From: Dendrophyllia cribrosa
Lineage: Eukaryota > Cnidaria > Anthozoa > Scleractinia > Dendrophylliidae
DNA: 64,000 bases
Direction of reading: 5' to 3'
NCBI GenBank assembly: GCA_024195265.1
Contig: JAJLRJ010000002.1
Span: 51,738,043 to 51,802,042 of the forward strand
Positions 46,869-57,356 of this stretch are shown in pieces. The stretch's first letter is position 1. Each line of letters opens with the position of its first letter. The notes under the pieces are model-generated. The model saw only the letters and a program-made list of their open reading frames with translations, made no database searches and was not told where the DNA came from. A program made the translations under genes and the position numbers.

Positions 46869-48957
46869 TGCACGCTACTCTATGACTGGCATCACAAACT
46901 GTCCTGAGGGGGTCGCATGCTACTCCATGACTGGCATCACAAAGTGTCCTGGGGGTGGTACGCTACTCCTTGACGGGCATCACAAAGTGTCCTGGGCGGG
47001 TGCACGCTACTCTATAACTGACATCACAAAGTGCCCTGGGGGTGCCCGCTACTCCATGACTGGCATCACAAAGTGTCCTAGGGGATTGCACGCAACTCCA
47101 TGACTGGCATCACAATCTGTACTGGGGTGTGGCACGCTACTCCATGACTGGCATCACAAAGTGTCCTGGGCTGGTGCACGATACTCCATGGCTGCCATCA
47201 CAAAGTGTCCTGGAGGGGTGCACGCTACTCCATGACTGTCATCACCAAGTGTCCTGGGGGTGCACGGTACTCCATGATTGTCATCACAAAATGTCCTGGG
47301 GGGTGCACGCTACTCCATGACTGGCATCACAAAGTGTCATGGGGGTGGCACGCTACTCCATGACTGGCATCATAAAATGTCATCGCCGAGAATACAGCGA
47401 CATATCCGGGACCTTCTTACGGTCCAGAGCGCTAAATTTGAAAAGCTTCCGTCTGACAAAAGAGCCAAATTACAAAGAAAATTGGGGAAAATGGCGAAAC
47501 AAGGTGTTTGTTTTACTCCATAACAAAAAACTAAGTGCTTTGGCGGTTAGGTTCACCCTGGCTTTTTCAGAAGAGGTGTTAAGGAATCATTTAAGACCCT
47601 TTTTATTTCCCTGACATTTGGACAACTACTATCGCGTATTATTAGCGTTCTAAAATTCGTTTTTTTCGCTGATTTCAGTATGGAAAAAACACGGCATTGA
47701 TATTCAGGATGGTCTTTCTCTTCAAGAATGAACTTGCTAACTAAGGTTCAACCTGGAAATGTTAGCCTCGTGCCTAAACAAAAGATTGGCGAAGTTTGAA
47801 TTTAATACGATGCGAGAAAATAGTATCAAAGCGCTATTTTCTAGAAGGTGTTCCGTAAACTAAAAATGGCGCTCCAAAATGTCTTCCTACGAACTCCAAC
47901 GAGACCGGCAAACGGTTCCAAATTTGAATAATTATCTCAACACGAACAATGTTCCCTTAGTCGTGAGGGGCGGGCGCTTGCTTTTTGCTTGTTTAAGTTA
48001 GGATTTCAAAGAGAATCCATCATTTATTTCACATTTCTCATTGTCCGGCAAAAAGAAAGGCCTATATTATTTTTTAAAACCTCAGTTAATGTACTCTAGG
48101 TCTGAACTACGTTAACCGATCGAGCAAAAGAGCGCGTCTAGATCTGGACTGCAAAACGCTTTGTAAAGAGCACGAGAAACAAAGCGCAACGTACAAGCGA
48201 GTGACCCGTGATTCACGCTCGCTATTTGGCAACGTTTTTAACTGAAAACCATGTTCTGCGGAAAATATTCTTGCCATCGTACTCTGACCATTGCGAATCT
48301 AACGAGTCAAAATTAAAATCTTGCCGCACACGAATTTGTTGACAAAACGCTCTGGAAAGAGCGAGAAGAATAAGACATCACGTCTTTTATAGACATTCGA
48401 CGCACTTAAAATAACTTTAAAACGATCTAAACACTGTTAAAACGCGATAGTTTGATAAAAAAAAATTCGGTCTTCGAGCCTCTTCAGTCGTCCGCCATAT
48501 TAAAGTTCTGTAAAGAGCGCGAGTAAAAAAGCGTAACGAACAAGCGAGTGACCCGCGCATCGCGCTCGCTATTTGGCAACGCTTTTAACTGAAAACCATT
48601 TTCTACGGAAAATATTTTTGCCATCGCGCTCTAACCATTGCGAATCTAAAGATTAAAAAAAACAAACAAATAAAATCTTGCCGCACACAAATTTGTTGAC
48701 AAAATGCTTTGAAAAGAGCGCGGCCCGCCTTTAATTACAGCACGATTGTTAACTTTATCACACCTTGGGATTTACATCACGCAGCAAACCGTGTAATTGA
48801 CAGCAGTTGAATCTGCCAAGAGACTAGAGACTACAGTAATATCCCAAAGCTTATTCTGTTGAACAAATACAACCGACTGGTTCTGTATATGCAAATAATT
48901 ATGCTGCGCATCAAGAAACTGGGCACAGTAAGTACATGTCGCGAAAGACAATGGCAT
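46869..48957 (+). repeat. 2.1 kb block, copy 1: 44-bp minisatellite plus unique tail
   Basis: 46869-47385 holds about 12 units of a 43-45 bp repeat (CACGCTACTCCATGACTGGC, then ATCACAAAGTGTCCTGG). 47386-48957 is non-coding and includes two internal copies of a segment with AAGCGAGTGACCCG and CTCGCTATTTGGCAACG (near 48200 and 48545). The whole block is repeated directly at 48958-51020 and in inverted form after 61073. Confidence 0.85.
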
Positions 48958-51020
48958 TCCGGGCGATGCCTCGCTACTCCATGACTGGCATCACAAAATG
49001 TCCTGTGGGTGCACGTAACTCCATGACTGGCATCACAAAGTGTCCTGGAGGGGTGCGCGCTACTCCATGACTGGCATCACAAATTGTCCCGGGGGGTGGT
49101 ACGCTACTCCATGACTAACATCACAAAGTGTCCTGGGGGTGGCATGCTACTCCATGACTGGCATCACAAAGTGTCCTGGGTGGGTGCACGCTACTCTATG
49201 ACTGGCATCACAAAGTGTCCTAGGGGGTTGCACGCTACTCCATGACTGGCATCACAAAGTGTCCTGGGCGGGTGCAAGCTACTCCATGGCTGCCATCACA
49301 AAGTGTCTTGAAGGGGTGCACTCTACTCCATGACTGCCATCACTAAGTGTCCTGGGGGGGGGGGGGAGTGGTACGCTACTCCATGACTGGCATCACAAAA
49401 TGTCCTGGGGTGCACGCTACTCCATGACTGGCATCACAAAGTGTCATCACCGAGAATACAGCGAGATAACCGAGACCTTCTTACGGTCCAGAGCGCCAAA
49501 TTTGAAATGCTTCCGTCTGACAATTGCAAAAGAGCCACATTATGAAGAAAATGGGGGAAATGGCGAAACAAGGTGTATGTTTTACTCCATAACAAAAAAC
49601 TAAATACTTTGGCAGTTAGGCTCACCCTGGCTTTTTTAGAAGAGGTGTTAAGGAATCATTTAAGACCCTTTTCATTTCCCTGAGATTTGGATAACTACTA
49701 TCGAATCACGTTCTAAAATTCGTTTTTTTTTTGCTGATTTCAGTATGTAAAAAACACGGCATTGATGTTCAGGATGGTCTTTCTCTTCAAGAAAGGACTT
49801 GCTAACTAAGGTTCAACCTGGAAATGTTAGCCTCGTGCCTAAACAAAAGATTGGCGAAGATTGGATTTAATACGATGCGAGAAAATAGTATCAAAGCGCT
49901 ATTTTCTAGAAGTTGTTCCGTAAACTAAAAATGGCGCTCCAAAATGTCTTCCTACGAACTCCCACGAGACCGGCAAACAGTTCCAAATTTGAATAATTAT
50001 CTCAACACGAACAATGTTCCCTTAGTCGTGAGGGGCGGGCGCTTGCTTTTTGCTTGTTTAAGTTAGGATTTCAAAGAGAATCCATCATTTATTTCACATT
50101 TCTCATTGTCCGGCAAAAAGAAAGGCCTATATTATTTTTTAAAACCTCAGTTAATGTACTCTAGGTCTGAACTACGTTAACCGATCGAGTAAAAGAGCGC
50201 GTCTAGATCTGAACTGCAAAACGCTTTGTAAAGAGCACGAGAAACAAAGCGCAACGTACAAGCGAGTGACCCGTGATTCACGCTCGCTATTTGGCAACGC
50301 TTTTAACTGAAAACCATGTTCTGCGGAAAATGTTCTTGCCATCGTACTCTGACCATTGCGAATCTAACGAGTCAAAATTAAAATCTTGCCGCACACGAAT
50401 TTGTTGACAAAACGCTCTGGAAAGAGCGAGAAGAATAAGACATCACGTCTTTTATAGACATTCGACGCACTTAAAATAACTTTAAAACGATCTAAACACT
50501 GTTAAAACGCGATAGTTTGATAAAAAAAAATTCGGTCTTCGAGCCTCTTCAGTCGTCCGCCATATTAAAGTTCTGTAAAGAGCGCGAGTAAAAAAGCGTA
50601 ACGAACAAGCGAGTGACCCGCGCATCGCGCTCGCTATTTGGCAACGCTTTTAACTGAAAACCATGTTCTACGGAAAATATTTTTGCCATCGCGCTCTAAC
50701 CATTGCGAATCTAAAGATTCAAAAAAAATAAATAAACTCTTGCCGCACACAAATTTGTTGAAAAAATGCTTTGAAAAGAGCGCGGCCCGCCTTTAATTAC
50801 AGCACGATTGTTAACTTTATCACACCTTGGGATTTACATCGCGCATCAAACCGTGTAATTGACAGCAGTTGAATCTGACAAGAGACTAGAGTATTCCCAA
50901 AGCTTATTCTGTTGAGCAAATACAACCGACTGGTTCTGTATATGCAAATAATTACGCTGCGCATCAAGAAACTGGGCACTGTAAGTACATGTCGCGAAAG
51001 ACAATGGCATTCCGGGCGAT
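48958..51020 (+). repeat. 2.1 kb block, copy 2 (direct duplicate)
   Basis: The minisatellite is at 48958-49449, then the same tail at 49450-51020, differing from copy 1 by scattered substitutions and small indels. Both tails end with AAGAAACTGGGCAC and ACATGTCGCGAAAGACAATG. Frames here show the minisatellite translated and are not genes. Confidence 0.85.
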
Positions 51021-51057
51021 GCTCTTTATTAGCCCAATTGATTTTCTTCTGTACAAC

Positions 51058-51345
51058 CACAGGGTCCAGAGGAGCTCTATTTGATCGTACAAGACGATAT
51101 TTTCTTCGAATCGTCGCCGTCTTGAAAGTTTAACTGATTGCGTTACACAAAATATGTACCGCGGGCCAAATTACTAAGGGCGCAATTATCTTCGGAAAGC
51201 GAAGCTTTCCGAACAATCGCAGCTTCCGAGCCTGTAGTAATTTGGCCCGCGGTACATATTTTGTGTAACGCAATCAGTTTAACTTTCAAGACGGCGACAA
51301 TTCGAAGAAAATAACGTCTTGTACGATCAAATAGAGCCCCTCTGT
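51058..51345. repeat. Long palindrome TACCGCGGGCCAAATTACT
   Basis: Arms of about 120 bp: GAGCTCTATTTGATCGTACA through GTACCGCGGGCCAAATTACT, inverted with few mismatches, around a GGAAAGCGAAGCTTTCC centre. Likely a foldback MITE. Confidence 0.7.
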
Positions 51346-51659
51346 ACCCTGTGGTACAACGTGAACCGCCAGAAAAAAGCTCAAAATTAAATAAAAATAT
51401 CTGAAATTGAAAATTGAACCAGTAATTTTTATGAGTATAGTAAAACTTTAATACGATTTAATACCTTGTTTGAGCAAAATCGCCTGAAATTAGTCTGTCC
51501 ACAGACGTTTATTTTTTGCAAAGAGGTTATTTTTCTTCGAGCGCGGAGCGCGATAGTGGCCGCAAGCGGGCGCAAAAAGAATATATTTGTCTTTCCCCAG
51601 GGCCAACCCCTTGTGTTCGCGCGCTTTCAAATCCCCTCGCGGCTTCTATTTTGCTCGCG

Positions 51660-52400
51660 ATCCAGTCATGTCCAATACTGTCGCACTGATACGGACCGTG
51701 AGTAAACGTTGACGGTCCGTACAAAACGTACGGATCGTCATCCTCGCTTATACGGTCCGCGTTTCGCACGGAACGTCATCCTTGCTTACGGTCCGTGTTC
51801 CGTCTGTATACGGAACGTGCATCTCATTATCACCCTTAGTCAATGTGAATAACTTTTTACTGTCCATACGATTCGTACGAACCGTACGTTTCGAACACAG
51901 GGAGCAGAGGAGCCAAATTTGACCTTTATGCGTTCGATCTTCGATCTGTTGTTTACGAGTTTGTTTTTCGCCCCAGCTGGACCCCAAGCGTAATCGGAAC
52001 TTTCCGTTAGGTAACCGCAGATTGCTGACTGTGGGCGCCACAAGATCGTTACGCTTACGCTTTCCGGAAAGCACCGATTACGCTTTCCGGAAAGCGCCGA
52101 TTACGCTTGGGGTCCCGGTGGGGGAAAAACTCGAAAACAACAGATCGAATAACGCAAGACACAGCGCACGTATAAAGCTCAAAGATCGAACGCGTATTAG
52201 GTCAAATTTGGCTCCTCTGCTCCCTGTGTTTCGAACGGAACGTAATCCTTGCTTACGGTCCGTGTTCTGTCTGTATACGGAACGTACATCTCATTATCAC
52301 ACTCAGTCACTGTGAATAACTTTTTACTGTCCATACGATTCGTACGAACCGTACGTTTCGTACGGAACGTAATCCTTGCTTACGGAGCGTGCATATATCT
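51660..52400. repeat. GGACCGT-rich repeat split by a palindromic element
   Basis: ACGGTCCGT, CGTACGGATCG and TACGGAACGT words recur before and after an insertion. The same vocabulary forms the 142-bp satellite at 54157-54936. Confidence 0.6.
51897..52227. mobile_element. Palindromic element ACAGGGAGCAGAGGAGCC, 9-bp duplication
   Basis: ACAGGGAGCAGAGGAGCC and GGCTCCTCTGCTCCCTGT are perfect inverted ends. GTTTCGAAC flanks both sides (51888-51896 and 52228-52236). If the element instead begins CACAGGG, the duplication is 7 bp. The interior repeats GATTACGCTTTCCGGAAAGC. Confidence 0.75.
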
Positions 52401-52756
52401 CGTTCTTTAAGCGTGAGGCGACAAACAACGCGCCACTGCACTAAATATCTATCTTACTGTGCTACACTTTCAAATATAAACAAACACGCGAGCCGAAAAC
52501 TAAACCCGAACATTAGGAACCTACATATATATCTCGTTCTTAAAGCGTGAGGCAACAAACAACGCGCCAATACACCAAATATCTATTTTGCTACGCTACG
52601 CTTTCAAATATAAACAAACAAGCGAATCGAAAACTAAACCCGAACATGCCAGTGTAAATAAGGAACCTACATATATATCTCGTTCTTAAAGCGTGAGGCA
52701 ACAAACAACGCGCCACTACACCAAATATCTATTTTGCTACGCTACGCTTTCAAATT
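52392..52756 (+). repeat. 132-146 bp tandem repeat, 2.6 units
   Basis: Units starting CATATATATCTCGTTCTTAA begin at 52392, 52524 and 52670. Each contains GCGTGAGGCAACAAACAACG and CTACGCTTTCAAAT. Non-coding. Confidence 0.8.
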
Positions 52757-52795
52757 TTGGGGGAGAATTGTCGACTCCCCGCCCCTCAATTGAAC

Positions 52796-53089
52796 CAGGG
52801 CTGCAAATAATTATTTTTTCTTGAAAGGACACATGTCCGACTTCGGCACCATTTTGGTCGGACAAACAAAAAATTTGGTCAGACATCACATTATTTACCA
52901 TGCATTCGAGCGGGCATACATGACATATTCAATGCTCAAGGGTTTGCTATGCATTATAGGCCAATTTCAAACCAATCAGCCTTTTGCAAGTTTTCAGGAC
53001 GTAATGTCCAACCACGGTTGCCATTTCGTCGGACATTGGCAAATTTTGGTCGGCCATTGTCCGATGACCAACTGTCATTTGCAGCCCTG
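52796..53089. mobile_element. CAGGGCTGCAAATAA MITE, 294 bp, 5-bp duplication
   Basis: CAGGGCTGCAAATAA and (inverted) CAGGGCTGCAAATGA ends are flanked by TGAAC at 52791-52795 and 53090-53094. TTGGTCGGACA words recur inside. The 103-residue frame across it has no known domain. Confidence 0.85.
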
Positions 53090-53094
53090 TGAAC

Positions 53095-54156
53095 AGTTTT
53101 GTATTGTCAATCGATTGACATGTTCAACATAGTTTTAATACACAACTATAAGTGATGAACAACTGAAAACAAACTCGTTTGTAAACATTTTTCATTAGCG
53201 CATGTATTCTATTAAAAACTATAATCCAATTCACATGTACATGTACGCTGTTTTTTCACAGTTCCTCATCAAAATAAAAGAGCAACATTTTCAACGAGAA
53301 AAAAATGCCGGACAAATTTGACAGTATCACATGTTTTATTTTATATCTCAGCAGGCATTTACAGCAATGTGGACTACTATATCTCATTTGAATGTGTATA
53401 GAATGGGCTTTTTGGAAAAAACACATCTTATCATAAAAGCCCAGAGTTTCTGGAAAAAATTCTGAAAGAGCAAAAATTAGAAAAACTTATGCATCACTTT
53501 TGAGGAAAAAAAGGAATATTCCTCCAAAGGGTTATAATATCTTCCAAAGGTGTTTAAAAGTAAAATGATCCTTATTCTGCCAACAAAATGATCTGGAATC
53601 TTGCTGAAAAAGATAAAAACTGATATTATTGATGAATTTTTATCGACACCCATGTTTGCCCCTAACATGACATCACTCCGGTCAACATGTCATCACGAGT
53701 CTTTGATCTAATTACGCGTCATTTGATCTAAAATTGCTCAGAAAGAACCATTGCACTTCCAAATGTGAATTCACGGATATACTTCATTAAATTGACAAAA
53801 ATGCAAACGTATAAAAGCAACAAGAAGAATATTTTCTCGCATTGCAAGACCATATTTTCGATTGCATAGCACTTGTGAAACCACGCGGTCGAAAGTAAGC
53901 TTATTAAATACATCGCTTACCTTGAATTTCAATCAAGAGATCTCTTCGACGCGGATTTAGCCATTTCTCACAGCGCACTCACAGTGTGAAGTGTAAACAT
54001 AAAAATTCGTCATGTAGGCCGAATTGAAGTATCCTAGCCCAAATTCGCACAGGAAGTGGATAAATTTATCAACTTCCTGTGTACCAAATTTGGCAGAAAT
54101 AGCAAAAAAAAGCAGATTTTTTGCGGAATTTTTTTCTTATGGGTCACTCATGACAC
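53095..54156. other. AT-rich intergenic stretch, no gene recognised
   Basis: Open frames on the minus strand (53477-53668, 53728-53913) lack any family motif. AACTTCCTGTG and CACAGGAAGT near 54050-54085 pair over a short loop. Confidence 0.35.
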
Positions 54157-54936
54157 CGGACCGTGGTACATTGAATACGGACCGTCTGTTCAGTTGACGA
54201 ACCGTACGCTCCGTACGGATCGACGAACCGTTTTGGGTACACACGGTTCGACGAAATACACGAAAATATTCTAAGTCCCTTTAATGAGATGCAATTCACG
54301 GACCGTGCTTTCTTGAATACGGACCGTCTACTCAGTTGACGAACCGCACGCTCCGTACGGATCGACGAACCGTTTTGGGTACACACGGTTCAACGAAATA
54401 CACGAAAATATTCTAAGTCCCTTTAATGAGATGCAATTCACGGACCGTGCTTTCTTGAATACGGACCGTCTACTCAGTTGACGAACCGTACGCTCCGTAC
54501 GGATCGACGAACCGTTTTGAGTACACACGGTTCAACGAAATACACGAAAATATTCTAAGTCCCTTTAATGAGATGCAATTCACGGACCGTGCTTTCTTGA
54601 ATACGGACCGTCTACTCAGTTGACGAACCGTACGCTCCGTACGGATCGACGAACCGTTTTGGGTACACACGGTTCAACGAAATACACGAAAATATTCTAA
54701 GTCTCTTTAATGAGATGCAATTCACGGACCGTGGTTTCTTGACTACGGACCGTCTACTCAGTTGACGAACCGTACGCTCCGTACGGATCGACGAACCGTT
54801 TTGGGTACACACGGTTCAACGAAATACACGAAAATATTCTAAGTCTCTTTAATGAGATGCAATTCACGGACCGTGGTTTCTTGACTACGGACCGTCTACT
54901 CAGTTGACGAACCGTACGCTCCGTACGGATCGACGA
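54157..54936 (+). repeat. 142-bp satellite, 5.5 units
   Basis: Units starting CGGACCGTG begin at 54157, 54299, 54441, 54583, 54725 and 54867, an exact 142-bp period. Each unit has two ACGGACCGT words, CGTACGCTCCGTACGG and TTAATGAGATGCAATTCACG. The minus-strand 66-residue frames repeat with the same spacing and are artefacts. Confidence 0.93.
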
Positions 54937-56003
54937 TCAACGTCACGGTCGGAACGTGACTGTGCGTGTATATTGGACAACCCTCTCGCGATCTCGAGGA
55001 ACTCTAGACAAAATAGAGGGTCTGTGGACAGACTAGCAGGAAATAAGCCCAGTAACTTGCTCGGCATATAATCATCAATGAAAGTATTTCATTTGAAGGG
55101 GTGAAGTGTTTCGTTTCTATAATATTTTGTTTTTTTAGCTGATTTACTGCGTGTTTTAATGCATGAATTTACATCAACCGACACCACTAAACCTGACGTG
55201 TAACGATCGCTCCAGGAAAGGTGTTGAGAAGTAAGCACACGCGGAGGTTCGCACCGCTGCCGCAAAGCTACAAAATGTAGTTATATACTAGGCTACTGTA
55301 ATTATAACATAAATAATTCCAAGAAAAATAAATATTACATAGTGCATTACGTGTAAACAACAACGAAAATATTCTAAAAGCGTAGCAATACCCAAGGTTT
55401 TCCGGACTAACTGGTATGCTTATATTTATACCAATACATGTAACAAATACACAAGCACTAAGAATACATACTGTTCATTTCGCTTCCTAAGTCATACAGC
55501 ATACTTGGAAGCTCCAGCTTACACTGGTCGTCCGTTGTGATGGCGAAGTTATCACTTTTCCCGCCCGGCCTTCGGTGCCATCCGATAAAGCTATATATCG
55601 AAATCTCCAAGGCCGTATTTAATTGTTAGTTCCATCAGGCCAAGGAATTGAATAAGGTGCTTTTTGAGAGCATGTACCGTATTTAAGTCAATCATCGGAA
55701 TACAGTTTCTATGTCTTTCGAATGCCGTATCCGAATTAACGCGGTAAAAGCTTACATTAGCAGCCACCATGTAAGCTGGCGCATGCTCGGGACTCGGTTA
55801 GCGTGAGTTTGTAAATTCGAGATCATAGGTGACGTCACAGGTGGACTTTAGGTGAAATAACCTTGACATGATGTACATGGGTGATACAGTAAATTATTAA
55901 CGAAATATGACACTCAAGCGTCCTGCTGCTAAGATTTAATATAAAACGTGTATTTGTTTGACGAAAAGAGTAAAACATTGAAGGATATTTAGGACAATAA
56001 GAT
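54937..56003. other. Intergenic sequence, one weak exon candidate
   Basis: Mostly AT-rich, non-repetitive. After ttttttttag at 55138-55139 a frame reads DLLRVLMHEFTSTDTTKPD up to a weak gtgtaa donor. It would be phase-compatible with the exon candidate at 57357 but has no other support. Confidence 0.2.
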
Positions 56004-56113
56004 CTTTTGTCAGTTGTCAGTAAAACCCTCTACAAATGTCAGTTGTCAGTTAAATTTTAGGCTATTTGTCAGTTGTCAGTTAGAATTTTGGCCATTTGTC
56101 AGTTGTCAGTTAA
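56004..56113 (+). repeat. About 30-bp repeat TTTGTCAGTTGTCAGT, 4 units
   Basis: TTTGTCAGTTGTCAGT recurs four times with AATTTTAGGC-type spacers. Confidence 0.85.
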
Positions 56114-56136
56114 TCCCATCCAGACCCTCTAGTTAG

Positions 56137-56293
56137 CAGGAGCGTAGCTACCTGTACGCACGTACGCACGTGCGTACCTGAAAAAGTGGGAAAAAAAGAA
56201 AGATTTGGGACTTGAGGGTGGGGGAGAAGGTAGGGGGAGTGTTTGAAAACAGTGATCGTGTGTACCTCTGAACAATTCCTGGCTACGCCCCTG
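56137..56293. mobile_element. CAGGAGCGTAGC MITE, 157 bp, 5-bp duplication
   Basis: CAGGAGCGTAGCTACC and (inverted) CAGGGGCGTAGCCAGG ends are flanked by GTTAG (56132-56136 and 56294-56298). GTACGCACGTACGCACG lies inside. Non-coding. Confidence 0.85.
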
Positions 56294-56415
56294 GTTAGTT
56301 TGGAAGTATAAAACGTTTAAATGCAGAGGACCACTCAACACTGATAAATAGTGGTAACTTTCTTTCCGGATCTCCTTTATGAAGGGATGCGAGTACTAGA
56401 CGTCACCCAAAAGTG

Positions 56416-56690
56416 CAGATAAACAGTTTAAAATGCAAGGCTAGTACAACGGAAATTAATGGCAGGTTTAATGGCTAATATTTCGACTAGTAGAACTAGT
56501 CTTCTACGGGGCCGGCGTTGGAGTGAAAATAATATACAACGGCTCGTAAATTTGAATATAGATAACAAGTACATGATTGGCTAATATGTACTAATATTGG
56601 AAGACTAGTTCTACTAGTCGAAATATTGGCCATTAAACCTGCCATTAATTTCTGTTGTACTAGCCTTGCATTTTAAACTGTTTATCTAGT
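56416..56690. mobile_element. Palindromic element with arms of about 100 bp
   Basis: AAACAGTTTAAAATGCAAGG with GCTAGTACAAC through ACTAGTAGAACTAGTCTTC is inverted at the right side. Non-coding. Confidence 0.7.
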
Positions 56691-56697
56691 TTGGAGG

Positions 56698-57346
56698 GGA
56701 AGACCGTTTCGGTTTTGCTATCGAATTTCCCGACATGCTTTGTGCGGGAAGTCCGTCTCGCATTGGCAATACCTTGTCCCGACATGCTTTGCGACTTCAC
56801 GAACATATCACTTCGATTAAATCTCCCGACATGCCTGGCGACTTCACGAACATATTCACTTCGACGTAACGCACACATTTTCTTCGAACTCACGAACACG
56901 TTTTCACTTCGATACCATGTTGTGTATGTAGTTTCGTCGGAAGCCTCCGTTTCGTTTTGCCATTGAATTTCCCGACATGCTTTGGGCAGGAACTCTGTTT
57001 AATAGGCTATGGTCATTAATTGTCCCGACATGCATGCTTGGCGACTTCACGAACTCATTCACTTCGACGTAACGCACACATTTACTTCGATATCGCGAAC
57101 ACGTTTTCACTTCGATACCATGTTCTGCATGTAGCTTGGGCGGTAACCTCCGTTTCGTTTTGCCATTTGATGTCCCGACATGCTTTGGGCGCAGACGCCA
57201 TTACGCTATGGCCACTGAATATCCCGACATGCTTAGCGAGTTCACGAACACATTCACTTCGACTTAACGCAGACATTTACTTCGACCTCACGAACACGTT
57301 TTCACTTCGATTCCATGTTCTGTATTTAGTTTGGGCGGGAACCTCT
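56698..57346 (+). repeat. Imperfect tandem repeat with TCCCGACATGC and ACTTCG motifs
   Basis: CCCGACATGC occurs at 56728, 56778, 56824, 56971, 57023, 57173 and 57223. It alternates with TTCACGAACAC and TTCACTTCGAC words in units of roughly 200-245 bp. The long plus-strand frame at 57020-57451 is a translation of this repeat. Confidence 0.75.
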
Positions 57347-57356
57347 GACGGGACAG

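Noticed and set aside
54144..54812. Four minus-strand frames of 66-80 residues with nearly the same protein
   Set aside because: They are spaced exactly 142 bp apart and come from the satellite.
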